Assembly (NCBI GenBank): GCA_905480195.1
Contig: CAJQPN010000003.1
Location: 1 to 64,000, forward strand
Direction of reading: 5' to 3'
DNA: 64,000 nucleotides
From: an uncultured Acidimicrobiales bacterium
Lineage (GTDB): Bacteria > Actinomycetota > Acidimicrobiia > Acidimicrobiales > Aldehydirespiratoraceae
Shown: positions 36,133-43,996 of the stretch, piece by piece
Layout of the letters: every line of letters starts with the position of its first letter
How positions within the stretch are numbered: position 1 is the stretch's first letter
The notes under the pieces: generated by a model
Told to the model about the DNA's origin: nothing
What the model saw: the letters and a program-made list of their open reading frames with translations, nothing else
Database searches by the model: none
Translations under genes and position numbers: made by a program

Positions 36133-36142
36133 AGCATAGGCT
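36133..36142. promoter_or_regulatory. Overlapping divergent -10 elements (AGCATAGGCT)
   Basis: AGCATAGGCT carries two back-to-back TAnnnT boxes sharing their central TA: TATGCT on the minus strand for the coiled-coil gene and TAGGCT on the plus strand for the lipoprotein gene. Each box is 7 bases from its start codon, so both mRNAs would be leaderless. The two start codons are only about 25 bases apart. The 11-mer GAGCATAGGCT recurs between the acyl-CoA synthetase and glpD genes. Confidence 0.5.
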
Positions 36143-36149
36143 CGCGACG

Positions 36150-36611
36150 ATGCGCTCCCTGCGATGGATTCTCGCCGCAGTCCTCCTGCTCGCCGGCTGC
36201 GGTTCCGACCTCGATGCGGGCTGTACCGAGCTGCGAGAGCCGGAGGACCCAACCTCGGGGCAGCACGTTTTACCCGATGGCCAGTTCGACTACCTGACCC
36301 ACCCGCCAACATCAGGCGCACACGTGGCGGGGCCGACTCCGAGTGGCATCTCGACCGAGCCACTACCACTCGCTCTCCAAGTGCGACTGCTCGAAGCCGG
36401 CGGTGTGATGGTGCAATACGACCCATCGGTCGACGCCTCAGAACTGATGGTGCTCGCCGGAAAACGGACGGTCATCGCTCCTGGCGATGACTTACCGGCG
36501 CCCGTGATCGCAACGGCCTGGACCTGGAAACTCAGCTGCGCTGGTATCGACGTCGAGCAGATCGAACGCTTCGCGGCCGCACGGCGTACCGCTGCACCGG
36601 GGCTCGATTGA
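36150..36611 (+). CDS. DUF3105-family lipoprotein
   Basis: A 153-residue lipoprotein: signal MRSLRWILAAVLLLAGCGSD with lipobox LAGC at residues 14-17. The mature part has LTHPPTSGAHVAGPTPSGI and LLEAGGVMVQYDPS, the DUF3105 pattern (PP-TSG-H then an LE-G segment leading to Y). Function is unknown for the family. I chose the ATG because it gives the signal peptide and follows the leaderless promoter box; the longer frame upstream is antisense to pdtaR. Confidence 0.85.
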   Translation: MRSLRWILAAVLLLAGCGSDLDAGCTELREPEDPTSGQHVLPDGQFDYLTHPPTSGAHVAGPTPSGISTEPLPLALQVRLLEAGGVMVQYDPSVDASELMVLAGKRTVIAPGDDLPAPVIATAWTWKLSCAGIDVEQIERFAAARRTAAPGLD

Positions 36612-36614
36612 CCA

Positions 36615-37055
36615 TCAGTTCGATCGGCTGGCGACGACCGCCTCGAGTCGCTCGAGCGTTGCCGCCAGATTGGCTTGGTGACGAGTGGGGTATCCCAGCC
36701 GTTCGATGATCCTCGGAGAGATTGCCGTCGACCAGTCGAACGACTCGGTCACGCAGGTACCACCGTCGACCGGTTCGAGTTCATATCGCCAGCGGTGCTT
36801 CCCAAAGTGTGCCCAGGCGATCAAGCGATGCTTTTCGTACTCCACGACGGTCGAACGCAACTGGTAGGGCACTCCGAGCTGCATCTTCATCCGAAAGGTA
36901 GAACCTTGCACGAGTTCGACCGGGCCGGACGCAACCCCCTTCACCGTCCCCGAGCCGTCCATCTCGACATGACCGGCCGGACTTGCGATCACCGACCAGA
37001 CTTCTTCCGGGGAGAACGGCATCGTCCGGGATTCTGAGATCACTCGGGAGGGCAT
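36615..37055 (-). CDS. SRPBCC-fold (polyketide cyclase/START-like) protein
   Basis: About 146 residues from the ATG at MPSRVISESRTMPFSPEEVW. It shows the START/SRPBCC layout: PEEVWSVIASPAGHVEMDGSG at the N-terminus, then an antiparallel sheet with KHRLIAWAHFGKHRWRYEL and CVTESFDWST, then a C-terminal helix NLAATLERLEAVV. Such proteins bind hydrophobic ligands in a cavity. TAGCAT precedes the ATG by about 7 bases (leaderless candidate). Its stop lies 4 bases from the convergent lipoprotein stop. The ligand is unknown. Confidence 0.8.
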   Translation of the reverse strand: MPSRVISESRTMPFSPEEVWSVIASPAGHVEMDGSGTVKGVASGPVELVQGSTFRMKMQLGVPYQLRSTVVEYEKHRLIAWAHFGKHRWRYELEPVDGGTCVTESFDWSTAISPRIIERLGYPTRHQANLAATLERLEAVVASRSN

Positions 37056-37133
37056 GCGACGAATGCTACCAGCGCCACCCGACACCAATCGCTGCGAAAC
37101 TGAGGCGTCGCGTTGCCAGATCACCGTCGACGA

Positions 37134-37703
37134 TCACCTTCCCGCTGTGTTCTCCGCGTCAGTTGATGACCGATGCCGCATCATCGCCAGTCGAAGCAGT
37201 GCAGACGCCGACATGGCCAAGAGCACCACACCCACAATCGTCCGCTCGACGATAGTGAGACTGGCGATGAAGAGCAGGAACGGGAGGGTCGCTCCGATTG
37301 AGCGGACGAGAATCGCATCGGTTCCTTCCGCCCGCACCCAGGCGAGCGCAAACGTCGCTCCCGCCGCCACGATGAGAGGACCGCCGAGCAGAAGACCGAG
37401 ATAGCCAAGGGCGAAGAAGCCCATCAATGCTCCCGCTGCATAGCTCCCCGAGCGGGCAAGAACGGCAGGATCGAATGCGGTCGGAGCCAAACGTGCCAAT
37501 CGACGCTGGGTGTGGACGATCGCTGCAAGAGCCGGCCCGGCGACGACGGCCCAAATGACCGGAAGTAACGTCACCACCTCGCGGGCGTCTACCTGCCACA
37601 AGAACGCCCCGAACAGCACCACGACCGGGAGTGCCACCAACAGCAGCACCTGCGCCCGTCGCAGCGCCCGGCCAACAGAATCGACCTCAATCTGATCACT
37701 CAC
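37134..37703 (-). CDS. Hypothetical polytopic membrane protein
   Basis: 189 residues with four to five hydrophobic segments (for example VLLLVALPVVVLFGAFLW, VVTLLPVIWAVVAGPALAAI, GSYAAGALMGFFALGYLGLL, ATLPFLLFIASLTIV). N- and C-termini are charged and the tail ends MRHRSSTDAENTAGR. The size and layout are ATP-synthase-I- or AtpI-like in a loose way, but there is no signature and no atp operon. GTG start with TACGGT 8 bases upstream. The neighbouring SRPBCC gene is on the same strand. Confidence 0.7.
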   Translation of the reverse strand: MSDQIEVDSVGRALRRAQVLLLVALPVVVLFGAFLWQVDAREVVTLLPVIWAVVAGPALAAIVHTQRRLARLAPTAFDPAVLARSGSYAAGALMGFFALGYLGLLLGGPLIVAAGATFALAWVRAEGTDAILVRSIGATLPFLLFIASLTIVERTIVGVVLLAMSASALLRLAMMRHRSSTDAENTAGR

Positions 37704-37828
37704 AACGCTGGACCGTACCTGGCATCGACACGGTGAGCGGGTGCTGTCTCCGCCGCGGTCATATCGGCATCGCTCGGAAGCGCAACCGGTGTCAGCGTCT
37801 CCGAGGTGGAGCAGGTCGTCTCGGTCGG

Positions 37829-37911
37829 TACCCGGGGCGGGACTTGAACCCGCACGCTCTAGGAGCAGCGGATTTTGAGTCCGCCGTGTCTGCCAATTCC
37901 ACCACCCGGGC
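37829..37911 (-). tRNA. tRNA-Leu, anticodon CAA
   Basis: Minus-strand class II tRNA. The acceptor stem GCCCGGG (bases 37911-37905) pairs with CCCGGGT, discriminator A at 37829. The D-arm contains TGGCAGACACG. The anticodon loop ACTCAAAAT carries CAA inside GCGGA and TCCGC. A long variable arm and T-loop TTCAAGT follow. The terminal pair is G1-U72, a wobble in place of the usual G-C. The CC after A73 is encoded but the final A is not. Confidence 0.95.
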
Positions 37912-38078
37912 CAGGTGATCGTTCGCCAAGGGCGAGAGTTGCAGCGTACCGGCCCAAGGACGTGACAGATTCCACTTGGATCTACTCGCCGGTAATGAAA
38001 CGTTCGGCCACGCTTGGAGGTCTGAGATATCGGGCGGAATTGCGTGCGTCCGCTCCCCTGCTGGAAGGCACTGTTTTC

Positions 38079-39278
38079 ATGATCGTTTTCACCTACCCGG
38101 GGCAGGGTTCACAGGAGCCAGGCATGGGAGCCGCATGGGTCGAACATCCGTCCTGGGAACTCGTCGAAGAGGCGTCCGATGCCACGAGCCGCGACATCGC
38201 AACTCTTTTGCTCGACACCGACCAAGACGAACTCACGAAGACCCGGAACGCCCAACTCGCCACCTTCGTGACGAGCATGGTCGTGCTCGATGCGGTCAGC
38301 CGCACCGGCGCAGAGGCAGCAGGGCACGCCGGTCACTCACTTGGCGAGTACTCGGCGCTGGCAGCCGCCGGTGTCCTTGACTTCGCCGACGCGGTCAAAC
38401 TCGTCAACGAGCGGGGTGATGCTATGCAGGCCGCAGCCGATGAGCAGGACGGCACGATGGCGGCGATCCTTGGTCTCGATGACGATCAGGTCGACGTCGC
38501 TTGTCAAAGAACTGCTGGCGACGCGTGGATCGCCAACTACAACGCGCCGGGCCAGGTCGTCATCGCCGGCTCGCCCGACGATCTCGACCGGGCGTGCGCA
38601 ACTGCGAAGGAGCTTGGCGCCAAACGAGCCATGCGAATTCCGGTCGGTGGTGCGTTTCACTCGCCGCTTATGGCACCCGCTCGTACTCGCCTTCGCAAGG
38701 CGATTGATCAGGTCGAATTTCGCGACGCTGACCAAGCGGTGTACTGCAATGTCGACGCGATGGCGCACATCAACGCCAGCGACTTCCCCAACTTGCTCGG
38801 CGCTCAGCTCACATCACCAGTCCGTTGGCGTCAGACCCTGCGGGCACTCGAGACTGACGGCTTCACGACATTCGTGGAACTCGGGCCCGGCACCGTCCTC
38901 ACCGGTCTCGTCAAGCGAGCGGTGAAGACCGCGGGTCGCTGCAGTGTTCAGACGCCGGCTGACATCGATGGTCTTCTCGAGACCCTGTCGGGCGCCAAGG
39001 AGACGGATCCCATAGCCGGCACAGCCGTCAGCGCCGTTCTCGAAGGTGAACATCTCTTCGCAACCGAACGCATGGTCGTCTCTCCGGCCGCCGGCATCTT
39101 CTCCCTCGGCAACGGATGCGTTGAGGGAGAACTGATTTGCGTCGGTCAAGTCCTCGGCACTGTCAACGGTCAGGATGTCGTCAGCTCGTTCGAAGGCCAG
39201 ATCATGGGCGTGTTAGCCTACGACGGCGAACGAGTGACCTCCCGGCAACCCGTCGCCTGGCTGAGGACACGTACATGA
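38079..39278 (+). CDS. fabD: Malonyl-CoA:ACP transacylase with lipoyl-like C-terminal domain
   Basis: A 399-residue FabD. It transfers malonyl from CoA to ACP. Visible are YPGQGSQ (7-12), the nucleophile Ser88 in GHSLGE, catalytic His194 in GGAFHSPLM, the Arg around 116 region and VELGPGTVLTGLVKR near 267-280. Catalysis ends by about residue 310, the normal FabD length. The extra 85 residues read MVVSPAAGIFSLGNG, VGQVLGTVNGQDVVSSFEGQI and YDGERVTSRQPVAWL, a biotinyl/lipoyl-type barrel pattern without the modified Lys. The start has GGAAGG upstream. It opens the FAS-II operon. Confidence 0.93.
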   Translation: MIVFTYPGQGSQEPGMGAAWVEHPSWELVEEASDATSRDIATLLLDTDQDELTKTRNAQLATFVTSMVVLDAVSRTGAEAAGHAGHSLGEYSALAAAGVLDFADAVKLVNERGDAMQAAADEQDGTMAAILGLDDDQVDVACQRTAGDAWIANYNAPGQVVIAGSPDDLDRACATAKELGAKRAMRIPVGGAFHSPLMAPARTRLRKAIDQVEFRDADQAVYCNVDAMAHINASDFPNLLGAQLTSPVRWRQTLRALETDGFTTFVELGPGTVLTGLVKRAVKTAGRCSVQTPADIDGLLETLSGAKETDPIAGTAVSAVLEGEHLFATERMVVSPAAGIFSLGNGCVEGELICVGQVLGTVNGQDVVSSFEGQIMGVLAYDGERVTSRQPVAWLRTRT

Positions 39279-40195
39279 CGATCCGCATCGCAGGTATCGG
39301 CATATCGCTTCCCGAAAAGGTCGTCACCAACCTCGACCTCGAACAGCACATGGACACATCCGACGAGTGGATCCGTGAGCGCTCCGGCATCGGTGCGCGC
39401 CGCGTCGGCGGAATCACCAGCGAGATGGGCCTCGAAGCAGCCACGAAGGCGATCGAGAACGCTGGCATCACGCCGACCGATATCGAGTTCGTGCTGCTCG
39501 CCACCTGCACGCCAGACCAGATCTTCCCGGCGACCAGTACCCAGATCGCACACGGGCTCGGCATCACGTGCGGGAGTATGGACATCAATGCAGCCTGTGC
39601 TGGTTTCGCGTACGGCTACGCAGCAGCCTTCGGGATGATGCTCTCGCCGGGAGGGCCAGACCGGGTGCTTGTCATCGGTAGCGACGCGATGTCGAAGATC
39701 GTTGACTGGACAGATCGAGGCACTGCGATTCTCTTCGGTGACGGAGCCGGGGCCGCCGTACTCGAACGACACGAGCAAGGTGACCTCCTCGGACAGGATT
39801 TCGGTGTCGCAGGCGACCTCCGCGAGATCCTCTACTGCGACCACGAAGACACGATCGTCATGGAGGGTCGCGAGGTCTTCAAAAGAGCCGTTCGTGCCGT
39901 CACCCAGTCGGTCAAGAATGCGCTCGACCAGGCGGGCCTAACTTCCGCTGACATCGATGTGGTCCTTCCTCACCAAGCAAACATCCGTATTATCGAAGCC
40001 GTCTGTAGCCGCCTCGATATTCCGATGGAGAAGACCCACAACGTGCTCGAACACACCGGCAACACCTCGGCCGCGAGCATCCCACTCGCCATGGCCGCCG
40101 CCCAAGACGCCGGAGCGCTTCAACCAGGAACGATTGTCGTCATGACGGGCTTCGGCGCCGGCATGGCCTGGGGCACTGTGGTGGTGCGCTGGTGA
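39275..40195 (+). CDS. fabH: 3-oxoacyl-ACP synthase III
   Basis: A 306-residue condensing enzyme starting fatty acid elongation from acyl-CoA and malonyl-ACP. The catalytic triad is visible as Cys108 in NAACAGFAYG, His233 in LPHQANIRI and Asn263 in HTGNTSAASIP. The N-terminal SGIGARR and glycine-rich loop GDGAGAAVLE are FabH hallmarks. The ATG overlaps the fabD stop (ATGA), and fabG follows with a GTGA overlap, so fabD-fabH-fabG are translationally coupled. Preference for straight- or branched-chain primers cannot be read here. Confidence 0.96.
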   Translation: MTIRIAGIGISLPEKVVTNLDLEQHMDTSDEWIRERSGIGARRVGGITSEMGLEAATKAIENAGITPTDIEFVLLATCTPDQIFPATSTQIAHGLGITCGSMDINAACAGFAYGYAAAFGMMLSPGGPDRVLVIGSDAMSKIVDWTDRGTAILFGDGAGAAVLERHEQGDLLGQDFGVAGDLREILYCDHEDTIVMEGREVFKRAVRAVTQSVKNALDQAGLTSADIDVVLPHQANIRIIEAVCSRLDIPMEKTHNVLEHTGNTSAASIPLAMAAAQDAGALQPGTIVVMTGFGAGMAWGTVVVRW

Positions 40196-40902
40196 CTGGT
40201 CGCGTGGTTCTCGTCACTGGCGGTAATCGAGGGATCGGACACGCAATCGCCAAGCGGTTCGCCACATCAGGACACCCGGTTGCGATCACTTCGCGATCGG
40301 GACATGCCGACGATGCCGCCAACCTCCTTGTTGTGAAGGCTGACGTCACCGATCCTGCATCCGTCGACCAAGCGGTAAGCGAGGTCGAGGAGAAACTCGG
40401 AAATGTAGAGGTACTCGTCTCCAACGCCGGAATCACCAAGGACGGGCTCATCCTTCGGATGAGTGATGATGAGTTCACGTCGGTCCTCGATGCCAACCTC
40501 ACGGGCAGCTTCCGCGTCGCCAAGCGGGTCTCGAAGGGCATGATGCGCGGGCGCTGGGGGCGGATGATCTTCATCTCATCGATCTCAGGCCTGGGTGGGC
40601 AACCCGGCCAGGCCAACTACTCAGCATCGAAAGCCGGCATGATCGGCATGGCTCGGACCTTCGCGAAGGAATTCTCCTCGCGGGGCATCACCGCCAACGT
40701 CGTGTGTCCCGGGCCGATCGTGACCGACATGTTGATGGAACTCACCGACGAACAGCGCGCTGCGTTCGAAAACGCTGTTCCCGTCGGTCGTCTCGGTCGA
40801 CCCGACGAGATCGCTGCCGCAGTCGAATTCCTCGCCTCCGAATCAGCGGGCTACATCACCGGCACCGTTTTGCCGATTGATGGTGGCCTCTCGATGGGTT
40901 GA
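40192..40902 (+). CDS. fabG: 3-oxoacyl-ACP reductase
   Basis: A 236-residue short-chain dehydrogenase reducing beta-ketoacyl-ACP with NADPH. The Rossmann motif is VTGGNRGIGHAIAKR. The NNAG-type motif is ISNAGITKDG-like (here VSNAGITKDGLI). The catalytic set is Asn in LDANLTGSF, Ser in ISSISGLGG and the YxxxK of QANYSASKAGM. The C-terminal IDGGLSMG closes the fold. It overlaps fabH by GTGA and precedes acpP by about 80 bases, in FAS-II operon order. Confidence 0.95.
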   Translation: MTGRVVLVTGGNRGIGHAIAKRFATSGHPVAITSRSGHADDAANLLVVKADVTDPASVDQAVSEVEEKLGNVEVLVSNAGITKDGLILRMSDDEFTSVLDANLTGSFRVAKRVSKGMMRGRWGRMIFISSISGLGGQPGQANYSASKAGMIGMARTFAKEFSSRGITANVVCPGPIVTDMLMELTDEQRAAFENAVPVGRLGRPDEIAAAVEFLASESAGYITGTVLPIDGGLSMG

Positions 40903-40984
40903 TCAGTAGCCTTCGGGACGCCGATACAGGTCTTTTTCGATCACGCGTCCGCAGCGTGGTCTTCCAAACCAATGGAGGAATGCA

Positions 40985-41215
40985 GTGAGTGACAACTTCG
41001 AGCGATTCAAGAAGTGTGCCGTCGACGTCTTGAGCGTCGACGAAGCTCAGGTCGTTCCCGACGCCACGTTCGAGTCCCTCGACGCCGACAGCCTCGATCT
41101 GGTCGAACTCGTGATGGCGCTCGAGGAAGAGTTCGACGTCAATGTCGAGGAAGAGGAACTCGAGGGCGTCAACACGATCCAGGCTGCTTTCGATCTCGTC
41201 ACCTCGAAGCTCTAA
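40985..41215 (+). CDS. acpP: Acyl carrier protein
   Basis: A 76-residue four-helix carrier protein. The phosphopantetheine attachment Ser is in the DSL motif of FESLDADSLDLVELVMALEE, near residue 38, and it is acidic throughout as expected. GTG start with GGAGGAA upstream. The stop overlaps the fabF ATG (TAATG), so the two are coupled. ACP carries growing chains for the surrounding FAS-II enzymes. Confidence 0.96.
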   Translation: MSDNFERFKKCAVDVLSVDEAQVVPDATFESLDADSLDLVELVMALEEEFDVNVEEEELEGVNTIQAAFDLVTSKL

Positions 41216-42393
41216 TGCAGGGCCGACGGGTCGCGGTCACTGGTATCGGCGTGGTTGCCCGCGCGGGTATCGGTGTAGACGCGTTCTGGGATGGCCTGCT
41301 CGGTGAAGCCCCGGTCGGCTGGCGCCAGATCGAGGACTGGGATCCATCGCCCTACTTCGACAACCCCAAGGATGCTCGACGCAGCGATCCGTGTACACAG
41401 TACGCCCTTGCTGCGGCAGCGCAGGCGCTCGAGATGGCCGGCGACCTGACCGCCGATCCAGCTCGGCGCGCCACACTGATCGGCACGGGAGTGGGCGGCA
41501 TCGGCACGCTCGAAGAGCAGATCGAGGTCCGCCTCAGCAAGGGCGAGCGGCGCGTGTCGCCGTTCCTCGTGCCAATGATGATGGCCAACGCGCCCGCCGC
41601 CGCCATCTCGATGAAGTACGGCTGGCAAGGACCCTGCGAGAACACGGTCACCGCTTGCGCCGCCGGTACCCACGCCATTGGCAACGCTGCCCGCATGGTC
41701 GCCGACGGCCGCGCCGATGTCGTGATCACCGGCGGAACTGAAGCCCCGTTGACGCCCACTGCCATTGCCGGATTCAGCAACATGACCGCCCTGTCCAACA
41801 GCGGCATCTCTCGTCCCTTCGACATCGATCGTGATGGGTTCGCCATCTCCGAGGGCTGCGGAATCCTTGTGCTTGAGGAGTGGCAAATGGCGGTCGAACG
41901 AGGTGCCACGATCTATGCAGAACTCATGGGCTCGGCCTCAACCGCCGACGCACACCACATCACGGCCCCGGCGCCCGACGGCTCAGGTGCAGTCAACTGC
42001 ATGCAGCTCGCAATGGAAGACGCCGGCATCACACCCGATCAGGTGGGCCACATCAATGCGCACGGCACCAGCACCGACAAGAACGACGCGGCCGAAGCCG
42101 CTGCGATTGCCAAGGTGTTCGGTACCGCCAGTCGTCCGCTCGTCACATCGACGAAAGGTGTCACCGGCCATGCGCTCGGCGCAGCGGGTGCGCTCGAAGC
42201 CGTCGCGGTAATCCTCGCCATGCAGAACCGCCAAGTACCGCCCACGGCAGGGCTCGAGAACGTCGATCCCGAACTCCCGGCGCTCAACTTCGTCAAGGGT
42301 CGAGCCGCTGACTGGGAGCCCTCCCCATCACTGTCGAACAGCTTCGGCTTCGGGGGTCACAACGGCACGATCGTGATCGGCCCTGGCGCGTAG
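41215..42393 (+). CDS. fabF: 3-oxoacyl-ACP synthase II
   Basis: A 392-residue elongating condensing enzyme. The active site is Cys148 in VTACAAGTHA, with His in NAHGTSTDKND and GVTGHALGAAG giving the Cys-His-His triad. FGGHN near the C-terminus is another FabF motif. It starts at the ATG overlapping the acpP stop; a longer open frame upstream runs out of frame through acpP. It is the last gene of the fabD-H-G-acpP-F run and converges with fabZ, whose stop is 6 bases away. Confidence 0.95.
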   Translation: MQGRRVAVTGIGVVARAGIGVDAFWDGLLGEAPVGWRQIEDWDPSPYFDNPKDARRSDPCTQYALAAAAQALEMAGDLTADPARRATLIGTGVGGIGTLEEQIEVRLSKGERRVSPFLVPMMMANAPAAAISMKYGWQGPCENTVTACAAGTHAIGNAARMVADGRADVVITGGTEAPLTPTAIAGFSNMTALSNSGISRPFDIDRDGFAISEGCGILVLEEWQMAVERGATIYAELMGSASTADAHHITAPAPDGSGAVNCMQLAMEDAGITPDQVGHINAHGTSTDKNDAAEAAAIAKVFGTASRPLVTSTKGVTGHALGAAGALEAVAVILAMQNRQVPPTAGLENVDPELPALNFVKGRAADWEPSPSLSNSFGFGGHNGTIVIGPGA

Positions 42394-42399
42394 CGCTGG

Positions 42400-42837
42400 T
42401 CAGCTCGCTCCATCAGCGTCGACGATCACAAACATCAAGTCGCAGCTGACGGCCTCATTGCCGTCGAGCAGCGCCCGGCCGGCTCCCTTGCCAGCGCGAG
42501 CCGACAAGCGTGTCATCTCCGCTTCAAGAATCAGGGTGTCGCCCGGACCGACCTGACGACGGAACCGAGCTCCGTCAAGGCCACCAAAGAGCGGCAGCTT
42601 GCCTCGGTAGCGCTCATCAGAGAGCACCGCGATGGCACCGACCTGCGCGATCGCCTCGCACATCAGCACACCGGGCACTGTGGGTCGTCCGGGGAAGTGC
42701 CCTGCGAAAAACGCCTCGTCGCCGGTAAGGGTCCACGTGCCGACAACCCGTTCGCCCGGAACCAGGTCAAGCAATTGGTCGACAAACAGGAACGGAGCGC
42801 GATGCGGGAGGATGTCTTTGGGTTGAGGCAGAGTCAC
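42400..42837 (-). CDS. fabZ: (3R)-hydroxyacyl-ACP dehydratase
   Basis: A 145-residue hot-dog fold dehydratase. The N-terminal LPHRAPFLFVDQLLD and catalytic His in GHFPGRPTVPGVLMCEAIAQ, with the helix Glu in the same stretch, are the FabZ signature. With FabD/H/G/F it completes elongation except for an enoyl reductase, which is not in this window. It is on the opposite strand to the FAS-II run and shares its 3' end region. GTG start without an obvious Shine-Dalgarno. Confidence 0.93.
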   Translation of the reverse strand: MTLPQPKDILPHRAPFLFVDQLLDLVPGERVVGTWTLTGDEAFFAGHFPGRPTVPGVLMCEAIAQVGAIAVLSDERYRGKLPLFGGLDGARFRRQVGPGDTLILEAEMTRLSARAGKGAGRALLDGNEAVSCDLMFVIVDADGAS

Positions 42838-42853
42838 GGGTCAAAGGGGAGCT

Positions 42854-42894
42854 GAAAAAGCCGCAACGGAGGGCGGCAGAAACCGCCCTCCGTT
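42854..42894 (-). terminator. Rho-independent terminator of the HU gene
   Basis: On the minus strand, AACGGAGGGCGG, a six-base loop and CCGCCCTCCGTT form a perfect 12-bp stem, followed after a few bases by CTTTTTC. It sits 26 bases past the HU stop codon and just before the start of fabZ on the same strand, so it should separate the two. Confidence 0.85.
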
Positions 42895-42919
42895 GTGCGA
42901 ACTCCGTTCGGAGAAAGGC

Positions 42920-43195
42920 TCAGGACTTGCCTGCAGCCTTGAGCTTCGAGCCGACGCTCACCTTGGTGCGGGTGCCTGCCGGGATGTGAACCGGCTCGCC
43001 GGTCTGCGGGTTGCGACCCTCCCGAGCGTTGGTGTTGGCCTTCTCGACCTTCATCCAACCAGTAATTGAAACCTCGTTGCCGGCCGAAACCTGACCGGCG
43101 ATGATCTCGAACATCGAGTCGAGGCAGGCGCCTGCGTCCTTCTGGGACACACCAGCCGCTTCGGCCATTGCTGCAACAAGTTCACCCTTGTTCAT
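42920..43195 (-). CDS. hup: HU-family DNA-binding protein
   Basis: A 91-residue histone-like protein: MNKGELVAAMAEAAGVSQKD at the N-terminus, and the DNA-binding arm region with GREGRNPQTGEPVHIPAGTR. It is the short HU form, without the Lys/Ala-rich C-terminal tail typical of mycobacterial HupB. AAGGAGA precedes the ATG. A strong terminator follows, so it is expressed as a single-gene unit. Confidence 0.95.
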   Translation of the reverse strand: MNKGELVAAMAEAAGVSQKDAGACLDSMFEIIAGQVSAGNEVSITGWMKVEKANTNAREGRNPQTGEPVHIPAGTRTKVSVGSKLKAAGKS

Positions 43196-43352
43196 TCTTT
43201 GTCTCCTTGGCTATTCCACGGCGTTCGCGGAGTGGATAAATGACACGCGAGCCGATTTCGCGGCCGGAGTCAAGCATTTCCACCGAATGCAGCCCTTCGC
43301 CTACCTTGAAAAGACAACGATAATGCCGCTACCAGCGCGCAGTCGAGACAAA

Positions 43353-43769
43353 TTACAGCGATGGTTGACCCGTCGGTTCGGGATCAGGAGTGTTGCGCAT
43401 GAAGTCGGCGGAACGCACGAAGTACTCGATCATCGTCGATCGGACCGGCTCGGGTGGTGGGACTTCCTCGAGTGCGTCGAGCATCGCGCGCAGCCACGCA
43501 TCACGGGCGGCGGTGTCGACGACGAACGGATTGTGCCGCATCCGCAGGCGGGGGTGCCCGCGCTGGTCGCTGTAGGCAGTGGGGCCGCCCCAGTACTGCA
43601 CGAGGAAGAGGGTGAGGCGTTCCTTCGCACCCGAGAGATCGTTCGGATACATAGGACGCAGAAGTTCATCTTCTGCGACGCGGGCGTAAAACCGTTCAAC
43701 CAGCCCTGCGAAAAACGGCGTGCCCCCGGCCGCTTCGTACACCGTGACCTGTTCTCCCACGGGAGGCAC
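43353..43769 (-). CDS. Truncated haemoglobin, group II (trHbO-like)
   Basis: A globin of about 138 residues. It shows VERFYARVAEDELLRPMYP with a Tyr at the CD1-like position, and GGPTAYSDQRGHPRLRMRH with the proximal His in RMRHNPFVV. This is the group II truncated globin signature, plus DAWLRAMLDAL with the G8 Trp. Such proteins bind O2/NO and may detoxify NO or peroxide. The start is uncertain: GTG codons occur at 43814, 43769 and 43760, and the long open frame further upstream is antisense to the GHMP kinase. Intergenic space of about 150 bases lies before HU. Confidence 0.88.
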   Translation of the reverse strand: MPPVGEQVTVYEAAGGTPFFAGLVERFYARVAEDELLRPMYPNDLSGAKERLTLFLVQYWGGPTAYSDQRGHPRLRMRHNPFVVDTAARDAWLRAMLDALEEVPPPEPVRSTMIEYFVRSADFMRNTPDPEPTGQPSL

Positions 43770-43921
43770 CGTAGCGCTGCGAAAGCCTGATTCCGGGACC
43801 CCAACGTTTGACACTCTCGGGATCAAACTGGCCTCTCCGTCGCCAAGTTGGCGACTCGTGTGACGTCTGCGCCCTGCCGTCGTTGGCTCATTGCCCTCCC
43901 GTGGATTGATAGGTTTTGCCC

Positions 43922-43996
43922 ATGACGGAGCTGACGATCGAGCCGACGCTGCAATCAGCGGCCCAACGTCGCCCCGTCGGGATCGCTTGGTCGTGA
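43922..43996 (+). CDS. Possible 24-codon leader ORF coupled to the GHMP kinase
   Basis: ATG at 43922 opens MTELTIEPTLQSAAQRRPVG and ends with TGA at 43994-43996. That TGA overlaps the GTG start (43993) of the kinase frame as GTGA. A TAGGTT box lies 6 bases before this ATG, matching the leaderless promoters of other genes here. It may be translated so that ribosomes reinitiate on the kinase. Alternatively the kinase starts at an upstream TTG in its own frame and this ORF is incidental. Confidence 0.4.
   Translation: MTELTIEPTLQSAAQRRPVGIAWS

Noticed and set aside
43170-43190. AACAAGTT inside the HU gene as a KstR site
   Set aside because: Lies within coding sequence and lacks the outer conserved bases; chance match.
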